Counted from the first letter of the stretch, positions 34,895-43,922 are shown. The stretch is DNA of 64,000 bases from Neptunicella sp048268085 (GCF_048268085.1 NZ_JBLWWF010000016.1:58593-122592); one strand, 5' to 3'. Made by a program: numbers and translations. The notes: generated from the letters alone by a model not told the origin.

Positions 34895-35911
34895 TTATTC
34901 CTGATAAGGGCTCAAGGTTTGAATTTTGCCATTAGCGTCATAGCTAATTTCCGTCATTTTAACCGAGCGCAAATGAGTCACACCCTCAGATAAAATTGAA
35001 TCGTGGTAGAACAAATACCATTTACCTTCAAATTCACAAATTGAATGATGAGTCGTCCAACCGACTACTGGTGTTAAAATAGGGCCCTGATAAGTAAACG
35101 GACCATAGGGCGTATCGCCGGTGGCATAACAAATAAGATGGGTATCTCCGGTTGAATAAGAGAAGTAATACTTACCGTTATATTTATGCATCCAACTAGC
35201 CTCAAAGAAACGACGGTCATGATCGCCGGCCAATATCGGCTGCCCATTTTCATCCAGGATTTGGATTTCCTTGGGGGCTTCGGCACATTCAAGCATATCG
35301 TCGCTGAGTTTGGCGACAATTGGACCTAATGCGGGTTCGTTATCCTGAGGTTCCTGATTGGAAGCGTTGTATTGGTTGTTACGGTAGTGTTGTAACTGTC
35401 CACCCCAAATTCCGCCCCAGTACATGTAGTAATTGCCATCATCGTCTTCAAACACCGCCGGATCAATGGAATAACTGGCTTTGATAGCTTCTGGCTCTGG
35501 AACAAAAGGACCGATGGGAGAGTCGCTAACTGCGACGCCAATCTGGAATATACCATCGGCTTTCTTAGCCGGAAAATACAAATAGTATTTGCCATCTTTA
35601 TGCGCAGCATCCGGCGCCCACATTTGACGCTCGGCCCACTTTACATCGTTGACATCCAGAGCTACGCCATGGTCAACCGCTTTCGCTTCGGGGTTATCCA
35701 TCGAAATGACGTGGTAGTCCTGCATACCAAAATGGTCACCGTTGTCATTAAACGGAATACCGGCGTCAATATCATGGGAAGGATAGATATAAATCTTGCC
35801 ATCAAAAACATGCGCCGACGGATCGGCAGTATAAATATGCTCTACCAATGGTTGGGAAATGGCCTTGCTTTTAAGACGCTGTAGTTCTTGTGGGTCGAAT
35901 TCGTCAGACAT
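34895..35911 (-). CDS. Glycoside hydrolase family 43 (beta-xylosidase / arabinofuranosidase)
   Basis: The 338-residue product has no signal peptide and shows the GH43 five-blade propeller pattern: YTADPSAHVFDGKIYIYPSHD with the first catalytic Asp, WAPDAAHKDGKYYLYFPAK, SIDPAVFEDDDGNYYMYWGG with the pKa-modulating Asp, and FFEASWMHKYNGKYYFSYS with the Glu general acid. It is cytosolic and should remove xylose or arabinose from imported oligosaccharides. The GPH transporter gene is 79 bp upstream, behind a terminator-like hairpin, and GH3 follows. Which sugar it cleaves cannot be told from sequence. Confidence 0.92.
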   Translation of the reverse strand: MSDEFDPQELQRLKSKAISQPLVEHIYTADPSAHVFDGKIYIYPSHDIDAGIPFNDNGDHFGMQDYHVISMDNPEAKAVDHGVALDVNDVKWAERQMWAPDAAHKDGKYYLYFPAKKADGIFQIGVAVSDSPIGPFVPEPEAIKASYSIDPAVFEDDDGNYYMYWGGIWGGQLQHYRNNQYNASNQEPQDNEPALGPIVAKLSDDMLECAEAPKEIQILDENGQPILAGDHDRRFFEASWMHKYNGKYYFSYSTGDTHLICYATGDTPYGPFTYQGPILTPVVGWTTHHSICEFEGKWYLFYHDSILSEGVTHLRSVKMTEISYDANGKIQTLSPYQE

Positions 35912-35935
35912 AAATAAGTTCTCTTTTAACTAAAA

Positions 35936-35964
35936 ATAAAAAGGGTCGATAAAAATCGGCCCTT
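35936..35964 (-). terminator. Terminator/attenuator after the GPH transporter
   Basis: AAGGGTCGAT (35941-35950) pairs with ATCGGCCCTT (35955-35964), 10 bp with one G-U pair and a 4-nt loop. On the minus strand it is followed by TTTATTTTTAG. It could partially end the transporter mRNA before GH43. Confidence 0.75.
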
Positions 35965-35990
35965 TAGGATAAGAAATATAGCATAGCTAA

Positions 35991-37451
35991 TTATGCAGCG
36001 TTGCGGCGCTCAGCGAGTTCACGTTCAATCTTCTGCTCCATATCTTTATTGATGCGGTAAGCAAACATACAAGCAAAGGCCAACAAGAAAGGAATTGAGG
36101 CATAAACACTAACCGCTAGCTTCACCCCATTGATGGTGTTAGCGGCTTGAACAGCCAAGTCTGGATTGTAGTTAAAACTGTCAAGGATATTGGTGACCAG
36201 GGCTGAGCCAAGCGTTAAGCCTACTTTTAATCCCACAATCATTGCCGAGAAAATAATAGCGGTTGCGCGACGGTTGTTTTTCCACTCTGAATAGTCGGCA
36301 ACGTCGGCAATCATGGCCCACAATAACGGAATCGTAATACCGTAAAAAAAGCCATGCAGGATTTGCGAGATAAACATCAATCCAATAGATTGAGCGGAGA
36401 AGAAATAAAACGCCAGTACAAATAGCGTTGATATAAATAAGGCGACAGCGAATACATCACGTTTACCAAAACGGTCCGCTAAGGGTTTGGAAAAACCAAT
36501 ACCCACAATCATCAAGATAATCCCGCATGCATTAAATAAACTAAACGCAGAGGTGGCTGGATCATCAGGCCAATGGAAATTGCTGAAAACGCTGGTAATG
36601 CCGGCAATAAAAGTATTGAAACCTATATCGTCAAGGAAAATAGCGATTTGACCTGCGTCAGCGTAGTCTTTGAAGTAATACACATAAGTGCCACCCTTTA
36701 ATGCCAACGTGATAAACACCATAACAGTGACTGTTAGCATAATTAGCCAGGGAATATTCTTAAACAGATCGGAGAAATCTTCTTTTATGGTGGATTCTTG
36801 TTCTGGTTTAGGAACAATTCGTTCTTTCGTGGTTAAGAACGTAATCAGGAAACAAATAATGCCGACGATGGATAAAAAGGTCATTACCTTTTCAAATCCT
36901 ACTGCTTTGTCGCCATCCCCCGCCATCAAAACCAACGGTAATAACAAGGCCTGAATAATAAATTGAGCCACCATTACCGCGACAAAACGGTAAGCAGACA
37001 TACTGTTACGATCTGCCATATTACCAGTGATAACACCGCTTAATGCAGCATAAGGCAAATTGTTTGCAGAGTAGACAAACATCAGTAACAGGTAAGTGGC
37101 AAAAGCATAATAGATCTTGCCATCGGGGCTAAAGTCAGGGGTGCTAAAGGCCATTAACGCCAATACGCCGAATGGAACCGAAGTAAATAAAATCCACGGG
37201 CGGAATTTACCCCAACGGGTGCGGGTGCGATCTGCTAACAGCCCAATTAATGGATTAAATACAAACGCACCTAAAATCCCACAGGTAAAAATAATTGTGG
37301 TGGCTGAACTAGCTGGAATCCGGTACACATCGGTGTAAAAAAAGGCAATGAAAGTGACGAGAGTTTGAAACACCAAGTTCGCTGCCAGATCACCTAGGCT
37401 GTAGCCTATTTTTTCGGTAACGGATAATTTATGTGAAGGAATTGTCGTCAT
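35991..37451 (-). CDS. GPH-family sugar:cation symporter
   Basis: The 486-residue product has twelve predicted membrane segments and the glycoside-pentoside-hexuronide family pattern: KIGYSLGDLAANLVFQTLVTF at the start, GLLADRTRTRWGKFRPWILF after helix 2-3, and DVADYSEWKNNRRATAIIFS later. GPH porters such as XynB/XylP-type import xylosides and related oligosaccharides with protons or sodium. It is the first gene of the minus-strand hydrolase cluster (GPH, GH43, GH3, NTF2-like). A 545-bp regulatory gap separates it from the divergent sugar porter. Confidence 0.92.
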   Translation of the reverse strand: MTTIPSHKLSVTEKIGYSLGDLAANLVFQTLVTFIAFFYTDVYRIPASSATTIIFTCGILGAFVFNPLIGLLADRTRTRWGKFRPWILFTSVPFGVLALMAFSTPDFSPDGKIYYAFATYLLLMFVYSANNLPYAALSGVITGNMADRNSMSAYRFVAVMVAQFIIQALLLPLVLMAGDGDKAVGFEKVMTFLSIVGIICFLITFLTTKERIVPKPEQESTIKEDFSDLFKNIPWLIMLTVTVMVFITLALKGGTYVYYFKDYADAGQIAIFLDDIGFNTFIAGITSVFSNFHWPDDPATSAFSLFNACGIILMIVGIGFSKPLADRFGKRDVFAVALFISTLFVLAFYFFSAQSIGLMFISQILHGFFYGITIPLLWAMIADVADYSEWKNNRRATAIIFSAMIVGLKVGLTLGSALVTNILDSFNYNPDLAVQAANTINGVKLAVSVYASIPFLLAFACMFAYRINKDMEQKIERELAERRNAA

Positions 37452-37996
37452 TGTTATATTTTTGTTCCATTATTTTTAGTGAGGCTTACTTTAGATATTT
37501 TCAGTTGTATAGATATTGTGATTTTAGTTATTTTTATTATTTTATGTGGCTGCCTTGTTGTGCTTGCTTAAAATTTAACCGCTCAGCCAAAAGGCTATCT
37601 CCGCGGATATTATTATTTTCCAGCAAAGGGGTTATGAAATTAGGTAAATTGTCTGTTTACTACCTTCAGCGAATGACCCGATAAGTTCAAGTTATTATTT
37701 ATATATGTTGTTTATGATGATTGATATAACTTGCTGAAACTTCGATTAATTAACGTCTCCAGCCTGGTATGATAGCGATATTCTTGGCTGTTATTTCCAG
37801 AATTACCAGGCCATTGACGGACAATCCAGCCGACCCAAAAGGAATTTGTCGCTGCTGAAATTTTGATGTTATGCTCCGGTGCTGCCAGAGATGTTAATGT
37901 TTTGTTTCAGTTTTGGGGTTGATAGTGAAACGGTTAACGATCTCAATCTGGCTTCCCGCTAGACAAGTATAACAACATCATTTTGAGGAATTCATT
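37452..37996. promoter_or_regulatory. 545-bp divergent regulatory region of the sugar locus
   Basis: No convincing gene is seen. It must carry the promoters for the GPH transporter (left) and the sugar porter (right). An inverted repeat CCTGGTA (37763-37769) / TACCAGG (37804-37810) is the clearest dyad. GAAACGGTTAACGATC (near 37927-37942) only loosely resembles a LacI-type operator. The length is large for two promoters, which hints at regulator binding or a leader RNA. Confidence 0.5.
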
Positions 37997-39403
37997 TTGA
38001 ATAATGTGACAGAGCAAGATAACACCTTATTTATTGCTTTTATTAGTATTGTAGCGACCATTGGGGGCTTTCTGTTTGGATTTGACAGCGGGGTCATAAA
38101 TGGCACGGTTGACGGTTTACAAACGGCTTTTAACTCCGAAAGTATTGGCACCGGGTTTAATGTTTCCAGTATGTTACTTGGTTGTGCGGTCGGAGCCTTC
38201 TTTGCTGGACGTCTAGCCGATAAATATGGTCGACGAGCGCTATTATTAGTCGCTGCAGTGTTCTTTATTATCAGTGCATGGGGATCAGGTATCTCTACCG
38301 GCTCTGCTGAATTTGTATTTTACCGTATTTTAGGTGGTTTAGCTGTGGGGGCCGCATCGGTGATGGCACCTGCTTATATTAGTGAAGTCGCCCCGGCGCG
38401 TTATCGCGGTATGCTAACCACAGTCCAGCAGGTGGCAATTATTACCGGTTTGTTTATGGCGTTTGTAAGCAACTATGCATTAGCGAATATGGCCGGGTTA
38501 TCAACTGCCGAATTATGGATGGGCTTCGAAGCCTGGCGCTGGATGTTTTGGATTGAGTTATTCCCAGCGGTACTTTTTTTAGTGGCGCTACTCTTTATTC
38601 CTGAAAGTCCGCGTTTTTTGGTCGTCAGTGGCCGTAAAGCGGATGCGAAAGCGGTGTTAATTCGTTTGTATGGTAATGATGCGGGGAATAGAAAATCCGA
38701 AGAAATTGAAAAATCTCTGGCTGGAGATCATCATCAGCCACGTTTATCTGATTTAATCGACAAAGTAACAGGTAAAGTCCGGAAAATTGCCTGGATCGGT
38801 ATTGGATTAGCCGTTTTTCAACAGCTAGTCGGTATTAATGTGGTTTTTTATTATGGCGCAGTTTTATGGCAAGCGGTTGGTTATACAGAATCCGAAGCGT
38901 TATTAACTAATGTCATTAGTGGTGCGGTGAGTATTGCCGCCTGTATTGTGACATTAGGCTTGGTCGATAAAATAGGTCGTAAGCCCTTATTAAAATGGGG
39001 TTCTATCGGTATGGCCGTCACCTTGGGGATTATGGTGTATTGTTTTCTACAAGCCGGTACGGATGCTAACGGCAATCTTGTATTAGGCGATAACGGGGCA
39101 CTAGCACTCGGATCTGCACTGGCTTATGTGTTCTGCTTTAATATGTCTTGGGGACCGGTTATGTGGGTGATGTTGGGCGAAATGTTCCCAAATCAGATCA
39201 GAGGTTCAGGTTTGGCTATTGCCGGTTTAGCACAGTGGGTGACTAACTTCCTGATAACCTGGACATTCCCGATGTTACTGGCTGGAATTGGCTTGGCAGG
39301 TGCATACGGATTATATGCCATTAGTGCCGCAATATCTGCTGTATTTGTAATTAAGTTTGTTTACGAGACTAAAGGGACTGAGCTGGAAGATATGCAAGGA
39401 TAA
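37997..39403 (+). CDS. Sugar porter of the major facilitator superfamily (XylE-like)
   Basis: The 468-residue product starts at TTG 37997 with GAGGAA at 37984-37989. It has twelve membrane segments and the sugar-porter signatures: GFDSGVINGT, AGRLADKYGRRALLL, PAYISEVAPARYRGML, PESPRFLVVSGR, QQLVGINVVFYYGAVLW and WGPVMWVMLGEMFPNQIRG. These match proton-coupled hexose/pentose transporters such as XylE. It should import a monosaccharide, probably xylose or arabinose released by the neighbouring hydrolases. It is divergent from the hydrolase operon and stands alone on its strand, with a striking hairpin after it. Confidence 0.94.
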   Translation: MNNVTEQDNTLFIAFISIVATIGGFLFGFDSGVINGTVDGLQTAFNSESIGTGFNVSSMLLGCAVGAFFAGRLADKYGRRALLLVAAVFFIISAWGSGISTGSAEFVFYRILGGLAVGAASVMAPAYISEVAPARYRGMLTTVQQVAIITGLFMAFVSNYALANMAGLSTAELWMGFEAWRWMFWIELFPAVLFLVALLFIPESPRFLVVSGRKADAKAVLIRLYGNDAGNRKSEEIEKSLAGDHHQPRLSDLIDKVTGKVRKIAWIGIGLAVFQQLVGINVVFYYGAVLWQAVGYTESEALLTNVISGAVSIAACIVTLGLVDKIGRKPLLKWGSIGMAVTLGIMVYCFLQAGTDANGNLVLGDNGALALGSALAYVFCFNMSWGPVMWVMLGEMFPNQIRGSGLAIAGLAQWVTNFLITWTFPMLLAGIGLAGAYGLYAISAAISAVFVIKFVYETKGTELEDMQG

Positions 39404-39445
39404 TGAGCCTACCTGCAGATTAGAGGCTGTGTATCTTTTATATTC

Positions 39446-39481
39446 GCCTCAATTGAGCAATGAAAATTGCTCAATTGAGGC
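39446..39481. repeat. Perfect 16-bp hairpin with GAAA loop
   Basis: GCCTCAATTGAGCAAT (39446-39461) and its exact reverse complement (39466-39481) flank GAAA. Each arm itself contains the palindrome CTCAATTGAG. No U tract follows on either side. It lies between two convergent genes, so it may act as a bidirectional block or RNA end. Confidence 0.8.
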
Positions 39482-39547
39482 ACAAATAGCCTCGAACCAC
39501 ATATCAATATCAACACAAAAATTAGCACCCACTGTAAAACAACGCGT

Positions 39548-39802
39548 CTACATTCCCGTTTGTGTACAATGTTTACATAACAGGCAATTGAGCAGCATTT
39601 GCCGGATTGTCGAATTATCTTTGCTGGATTGGCAGCAGATATCTGTAGCCAGTAAATGATGTCCGGAAAATAACTGTTGCAGAACACTGCATTTGATTTC
39701 TAGCTGCACGTAGTTGTCCGTTGACCAATATGACTGAAAAGGTTGCGGTTCGCCATTGCTAGTGAAAGTGGTGGGAACTAGTTCTGTTTTGCATAGAGAC
39801 AT
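39548..39802 (-). CDS. Unknown 84-residue Cys-rich protein, second gene of Fur-controlled pair
   Basis: ATG at 39802 with GAGGTGATACTG before it. The product starts MSLCKTELVPTTFTSNGEPQ, has FQSYWSTDNYVQLEIKC and ends with LLNCLLCKHCTQTGM, giving six cysteines including a C-x-x-C-x-x-C cluster. I do not recognise the family. It overlaps the end of the upstream gene by 44 bp in a different frame, so the two are translated from one mRNA. The CxxCxxC tail could bind iron or zinc; that is inference. The overlap and ribosome site argue it is real, yet homology evidence is missing. Confidence 0.5.
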   Translation of the reverse strand: MSLCKTELVPTTFTSNGEPQPFQSYWSTDNYVQLEIKCSVLQQLFSGHHLLATDICCQSSKDNSTIRQMLLNCLLCKHCTQTGM

Positions 39803-40238
39803 CAGTATCACCTCGAGTGTTATTGTGTATCAATCCACTTTGATAGCCTAAATCCAGCGATGCGTAGCATTCCAGTAAAGCGGTATGAGCAGCCGAATCC
39901 ATAGAGCTTTTCCGCAGCTCCAGACGAAGTCGTTCGCGTGACGACGCAAAAACCTGTTGTCTCTCCGTCAACATATTCAGTTGTCTAAAACCATTCGCTA
40001 GCAATATGGCGGCATGGGTAAAGTTAATAACGGCAGAAATCGCGTCCTGTGTTTCGGCGGTCATAATGATTTCTGATGTTTCATATGCGCTCCCGCAAAA
40101 GGGCAGAGCACTTTGCCAACAACCGGCTTCAATATGGTATTGGGCGGTATCAATACAATGTGCATAGTGACTTGTGGCGGCATGAATATTCAATGTCAGC
40201 CATTGACGGTGAGTGGGGCATATAAATGGATAAAGCAT
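39759..40238 (-). CDS. Unknown 159-residue protein behind a Fur box
   Basis: I use the ATG at 40238 (MLYPFICPTHRQWLTLNIHAA) because AAGGAG lies 7 bp upstream; the longer frame to 40391 would run through the promoter. The product is helical, with AHCIDTAQYHIEAGCWQSALPFCGSAYE resembling a TPR-like pair and later RQQVFASSRERLRLELR. No domain is recognised with certainty. It has no signal peptide. The promoter at 40260-40288 is overlaid by a Fur box, so expression should rise under iron shortage. The following small gene overlaps its end. A role in iron homeostasis is inferred from regulation alone. Confidence 0.65.
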   Translation of the reverse strand: MLYPFICPTHRQWLTLNIHAATSHYAHCIDTAQYHIEAGCWQSALPFCGSAYETSEIIMTAETQDAISAVINFTHAAILLANGFRQLNMLTERQQVFASSRERLRLELRKSSMDSAAHTALLECYASLDLGYQSGLIHNNTRGDTDVSMQNRTSSHHFH

Positions 40239-40259
40239 AAATTCTCCTTGTTTCAAATA

Positions 40260-40288
40260 AAGATAATGCAAATGATAATGATTATCAA
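40260..40288 (-). promoter_or_regulatory. Promoter with overlapping Fur box
   Basis: Minus strand -35 TTGATA (plus 40283-40288), 17-bp spacer, -10 TATCTT (plus 40260-40265). The plus strand reads GATAAT (40262), GCAAAT, GATAAT (40274), G, ATTATC (40281-40286): a perfect GATAATGATTATC dyad plus a further hexamer, the classical Fur site. Binding would cover the whole promoter. Confidence 0.85.
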
Positions 40289-40392
40289 TTAAATTTAAGA
40301 TTAATGCTTGTATCAAAGAATATGAATAGGACTGGTTTAAATGAATAGTAGTTAAGTTAGATGATAACGGGATGGTATAAAATTTAGGCACT

Positions 40393-40414
40393 AAAAAACC
40401 CGCAATTGCGGGCT
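40393..40414 (-). terminator. Intrinsic terminator of the cold-shock gene
   Basis: The palindrome CCCGCAATTGCGGG (40399-40412) is followed on the minus strand by TTTTTTAG (A-run 40393-40398 on plus). It lies about 50 bp past the gene's stop. Confidence 0.88.
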
Positions 40415-40462
40415 TTATCTAATACCGGCTTAATCTGGCCGGTGCAGCAAGTTCTTTAAAAA

Positions 40463-40672
40463 TTAAAGAGCTACGATGTTCTCGGCTTGAGGACCTTTTT
40501 GGCCTTGAGTAACAGTAAACTGTACTTTTTGACCTTCAACAAGAGTTTTGAAACCAGAACCAGAGATAGCGCTGAAGTGAGCGAAAACGTCTGGACCAGA
40601 TTCTTGCTCGATGAAGCCAAAACCTTTAGATTCGTTGAACCATTTTACGGTACCGGTAGTTGTGTTAGACAT
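40463..40672 (-). CDS. Cold-shock domain protein (CspA family)
   Basis: The 69-residue product begins MSNTTTGTVKWFNESKGFGFIEQ and contains the RNP1-like KGFGFIEQ and RNP2-like DVFAHFSAI motifs of CspA-type OB-fold proteins, then VQFTVTQGQKGPQAENI. It binds single-stranded nucleic acid and melts mRNA structure in the cytosol. It is expressed from the near-consensus promoter at 40825-40852 with a leader of roughly 145 nt, a layout typical of cold-inducible or highly expressed csp genes, where the leader controls mRNA stability. Whether this copy is cold-induced cannot be decided here. Confidence 0.97.
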   Translation of the reverse strand: MSNTTTGTVKWFNESKGFGFIEQESGPDVFAHFSAISGSGFKTLVEGQKVQFTVTQGQKGPQAENIVAL

Positions 40673-40824
40673 AATTTTTAATCCTATATATTCAAGAGTA
40701 TTTTGTGCCTTTAAAAGGCGGGTTTGCTGGAAGTGTTACTATTACTTATGAAATGCAGGACAAAAACCAACACGGACACTAAAATGGTGCACATAAATAT
40801 AAAACGTACTTTCAAGCTGAATGT

Positions 40825-40852
40825 ATTATATACAGCTCTGGCTTGTGGTCAA
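40825..40852 (-). promoter_or_regulatory. Strong promoter of the cold-shock gene
   Basis: Minus strand TTGACC (plus 40847-40852), 16-bp spacer, perfect TATAAT (plus 40825-40830). The start should lie near 40818, leaving a leader of about 145 nt before the ATG at 40672. Confidence 0.85.
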
Positions 40853-40887
40853 TCAATATAATCTTATCTTTTCATATGGATATGTAA

Positions 40888-41256
40888 TTAGTAGCTGGCG
40901 GCAACGGTAAAACCCAGCCCGATAAAGGCCGGAAGCGCCTGTATCCATAAGATTTTAAGGTTTGCGGTGTAAGCGCCAAATAGCCCTGCAATTATCACAC
41001 ATGTCAGAAAAAATATTTTTGTTTCGGTTTGATTGGTGTCAATTGTCAGGCTCCACAGCAGTCCAGCGGCTAAGAAACCATTGTAAAGTCCTTGATTGGC
41101 CGCGAGTATTTTAGTGTGTTGCGCTTTTTCGAGGCTATTGCCAAATACCCGCATGCCGATGGGTTTATCCCATAAAAACATTTCCAAAATGAGAAAGTAC
41201 CCATGTAATACTGCAATCAGTAAGATGATGCTATTGCTAATAGTTAACATATCCAT
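40888..41256 (-). CDS. DUF1304 small membrane protein
   Basis: The 122-residue product has four hydrophobic segments and the DUF1304 pattern: ISNSIILLIAVLHGYFLILEMFLWDKP, then AQHTKILAANQGLYNGFLAAGLLWSL. It is an inner-membrane protein of unknown function. Its ATG lies 2 bp after the stop of the 832-residue PilZ gene, so the two are co-transcribed; a functional link is not known. The gene ends 36 bp from the csp promoter. Confidence 0.88.
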   Translation of the reverse strand: MDMLTISNSIILLIAVLHGYFLILEMFLWDKPIGMRVFGNSLEKAQHTKILAANQGLYNGFLAAGLLWSLTIDTNQTETKIFFLTCVIIAGLFGAYTANLKILWIQALPAFIGLGFTVAASY

Positions 41257-41258
41257 TC

Positions 41259-43757
41259 CTATACAGCGCTGTGCTGCACCATTTTTTCCTCCACCTGTTT
41301 TTCGGTGGCGGTGTATTTATTCATTACGGTTTCAACGAAGCCATAGCGAAGCAACACTTCTTCAGTAATATCGATTAGGTTTCCGACTCCGGTTACATTC
41401 CATAATTGTTCTTCGAGCTGTTTTGCTTTATGCATGGCGTAGATACCGACATAATTCATCTCAGTTCTGATCATTTCCGTGTCGGGTCGTCCAGTCCGAG
41501 CGATAAACACTTTTACCGCAAAGAATTGTCCACCACCAATCGCTTTGGCAATAAATTCCCTGCGTAATGCATCTTGCTCAAACTGATCCACAAACTTTAC
41601 CTTTATCGCCTGTTTGTGATCGGTTGCTAATGGATTAAAAGCGATAAACAATTCGCGCATTACCGGCTTGCTGTGATTACTAAGCTTTTTAAGCGTTTGC
41701 GGGATAAAATTAGGAATATTGGTGGCAAACAGTGGATACAGATTCAGTGTTCCTAATTCGGCCTGATAGTCTAACAACGGTAATAAAGGGTGTTCTGCTG
41801 GCGGCTTTGCAATAGCGTCCGGGGTGTAATTCACACCTTCTTTACGCATATAAAAGGCAATATTGGGAATATTGGCAGAATAAATATTACGCAGTGCTTC
41901 ACCTATGCCAGGTATGACTTCATCATCACGATAAGTTTTGAGTTTATTTTTATTGGCTTTAATAAGTTGGTCGAAGAATAATTGGGCATTGTGAGGAAGA
42001 CTGTTATCCACCACATTTAAATTCAGTACATTGCCGTCACTGCTAATATTTTTGACTTCATAGAGTAAGCCTTTAAGAACAAATTTGGGGCTCATTTTTT
42101 GCAATTGTGGAAGGCTTATTGTGACGTCATCGAAGATGCGACCTGGAAAAGCTTTATTCAGCTCTACTTTTATGCCATTACAAGAAATGTCTTCAGTGAG
42201 CCCTTCTAATTGAAGATCTCTGAAGTTAATTATGACTTTGCTACGCAGTTGGAAACGTTCTTGGGTCCGTAAGTTTTGATACTTAAAACGGTGTAACGTC
42301 ACAGGCTCAGCAACTGCTGCACGAGAATGAGCGAAAGGTTTAATGCCGGGCAATGCGGTCTTGTTCAATTTGTTTTTTTGATAGGGAATAGTGTTCCAGT
42401 CATCGGTTAAATCGGTTAGCAGAGCAATATATTTTAGCTTGATAAGTCTGGACATTAGCCGAGCAGAAGGCTGATTGTTCTGTTTTTTTACGTTGTTGCT
42501 AAGACTATCTGGCAGCGATAAAGGAATGTGGGCTTGTTCTGGCAGCATATCGAGAAGCTGCAGTTTAAAGACTCGCCAACTTGCTTTGCGACTGCCATAT
42601 CCTAAAAATACCGGTTTGAGTTGAGGGTGGTTTTCTAATTGCTCCGGAGTGGCAGAATAAAAAAACGTTTTCTGATTGTTGAGTCGACTAAAAACGTACA
42701 GATAGGTCTCTTTTTGCTCACGTTCAGCCAATTGTTGCAAACGTTGAGAAGTAACTAAATGCTCAATGCGAAGTTGGCCTGTTTCGTCCGTCCAGTAGTG
42801 AAGACTATCTTTATTAAAGTCATTGGTTAATACATAACGTGGCTGTAATTGTCCTTGATTTTCCTCGATGAACATCGGTAAGGAATTAAATTGCGGTATG
42901 TAATATTGTTCATAGCCTTTGGCTTGAATCGCATCAATGGTATTGTCCATATTGACTTTATAGCGGCGTTTATTGCCTTGAATAAAACGTTCTAAAAAAG
43001 CATCAAATTTGGGGGTTTCTCGTTGATGGGTTCGACATAATGTTAAGCGTTGCTCTTCACTCCCTTGCTCAACATTGATCACTTCGTATGATACCCCCTC
43101 ATTTTTATCCAAGGTGTTATCAGTACCTAATCCACGGAATTGGATCGTTAATGGTTCATGGGGTTTAAACAGTCGATCTTTGCGTAGCTTAACCTTTAAA
43201 CCATTGATCGATATATCAATAGTGTTGGCGGGAATCGCCTCATTGAGCTGGTTAAATATTTCAATATTAACGACAAAGTTCATTCGTTCTTCGTGTCGTT
43301 GCCGATAGTTGGCAAAGTTAATTAGGCGTGCTGGATATAAACTATCTGATTCTGGCTCCGTGTCGCTTGACGTGGGCGACTTTGAACGAGCTAGCAGTTC
43401 TTGTTGATGCATAACCCGGAAATTATTTTCAGTATTATTAACAGCCTCGTAGACGCCTACCGTATATTCTCCAAATGCTCGAACCTGGCGCTCGAATACA
43501 TCAATTGCGATTTGGTCAAGAAAATGAGTCAGCCCGCTGTATTCATAGGGGGAACAACGACCATCAACTAATCCTCGTAAATCAATGATTTGCACACAAG
43601 GTTTGGCCTGTCGCTTTAATTCCATTTTGATTAGAAAACGTTTGGGTTTGGAAACATGACTGGCGATAGTCGATAAGGTTTGATTAAAATCGGGTTCGTT
43701 AACAACCGGTTTTAATTGCTCGATCAATTCCTGATATTGTTCAAATTCCTGAGTCAT
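41259..43757 (-). CDS. 832-residue protein with two PilZ-like domains
   Basis: Two segments look like PilZ c-di-GMP-binding domains: RMNFVVNIEIFNQLNEAIP with NTIDISINGLKVKL (about residues 150-260) and RFQLRSKVIINFRD with LTEDISCNGIKVELN (about 480-590). PilZ sites use an R-x-x-x-R and a D/N-x-S-x-x-G motif; here DISINGLKV and DISCNGIKV are clear while the Arg part (QERFQLR, HEERMNF) is only partial, so binding is uncertain. The remaining 500 residues are unrecognised. It is cytosolic, divergent from radA with 165 bp between, and followed by DUF1304. It is probably a c-di-GMP effector or a degenerate one. Confidence 0.75.
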   Translation of the reverse strand: MTQEFEQYQELIEQLKPVVNEPDFNQTLSTIASHVSKPKRFLIKMELKRQAKPCVQIIDLRGLVDGRCSPYEYSGLTHFLDQIAIDVFERQVRAFGEYTVGVYEAVNNTENNFRVMHQQELLARSKSPTSSDTEPESDSLYPARLINFANYRQRHEERMNFVVNIEIFNQLNEAIPANTIDISINGLKVKLRKDRLFKPHEPLTIQFRGLGTDNTLDKNEGVSYEVINVEQGSEEQRLTLCRTHQRETPKFDAFLERFIQGNKRRYKVNMDNTIDAIQAKGYEQYYIPQFNSLPMFIEENQGQLQPRYVLTNDFNKDSLHYWTDETGQLRIEHLVTSQRLQQLAEREQKETYLYVFSRLNNQKTFFYSATPEQLENHPQLKPVFLGYGSRKASWRVFKLQLLDMLPEQAHIPLSLPDSLSNNVKKQNNQPSARLMSRLIKLKYIALLTDLTDDWNTIPYQKNKLNKTALPGIKPFAHSRAAVAEPVTLHRFKYQNLRTQERFQLRSKVIINFRDLQLEGLTEDISCNGIKVELNKAFPGRIFDDVTISLPQLQKMSPKFVLKGLLYEVKNISSDGNVLNLNVVDNSLPHNAQLFFDQLIKANKNKLKTYRDDEVIPGIGEALRNIYSANIPNIAFYMRKEGVNYTPDAIAKPPAEHPLLPLLDYQAELGTLNLYPLFATNIPNFIPQTLKKLSNHSKPVMRELFIAFNPLATDHKQAIKVKFVDQFEQDALRREFIAKAIGGGQFFAVKVFIARTGRPDTEMIRTEMNYVGIYAMHKAKQLEEQLWNVTGVGNLIDITEEVLLRYGFVETVMNKYTATEKQVEEKMVQHSAV

Positions 43758-43922
43758 ATTAGTTTGGTAAAATCCAGCGTTTGCAGAAAATTAACGATAA
43801 ATGAACACTTTACCCTTCGCAGAGGTTATTTACTATTATCGACTTAATTGAATAATTCTATTCCTTTTTTAAGGTAGAATCCTTGTAATAACGTAACAGA
43901 CTCTCAACACAAGTATCATTTT

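Noticed and set aside
37433..37684. Frame of 83 codons overlapping the GPH start
   Set aside because: Composition is biased by an A/T-rich region, there is no ribosome site and it would overlap the transporter start; I treat it as chance.
37920..37945. LacI-type operator before the sugar porter
   Set aside because: Only one half matches and the central CG symmetry is poor.
39357..39687. Plus- and minus-strand frames through the hairpin at 39446
   Set aside because: They run through a perfect hairpin, and the minus frame competes with the better supported 39548-39802 gene; no start site is credible.
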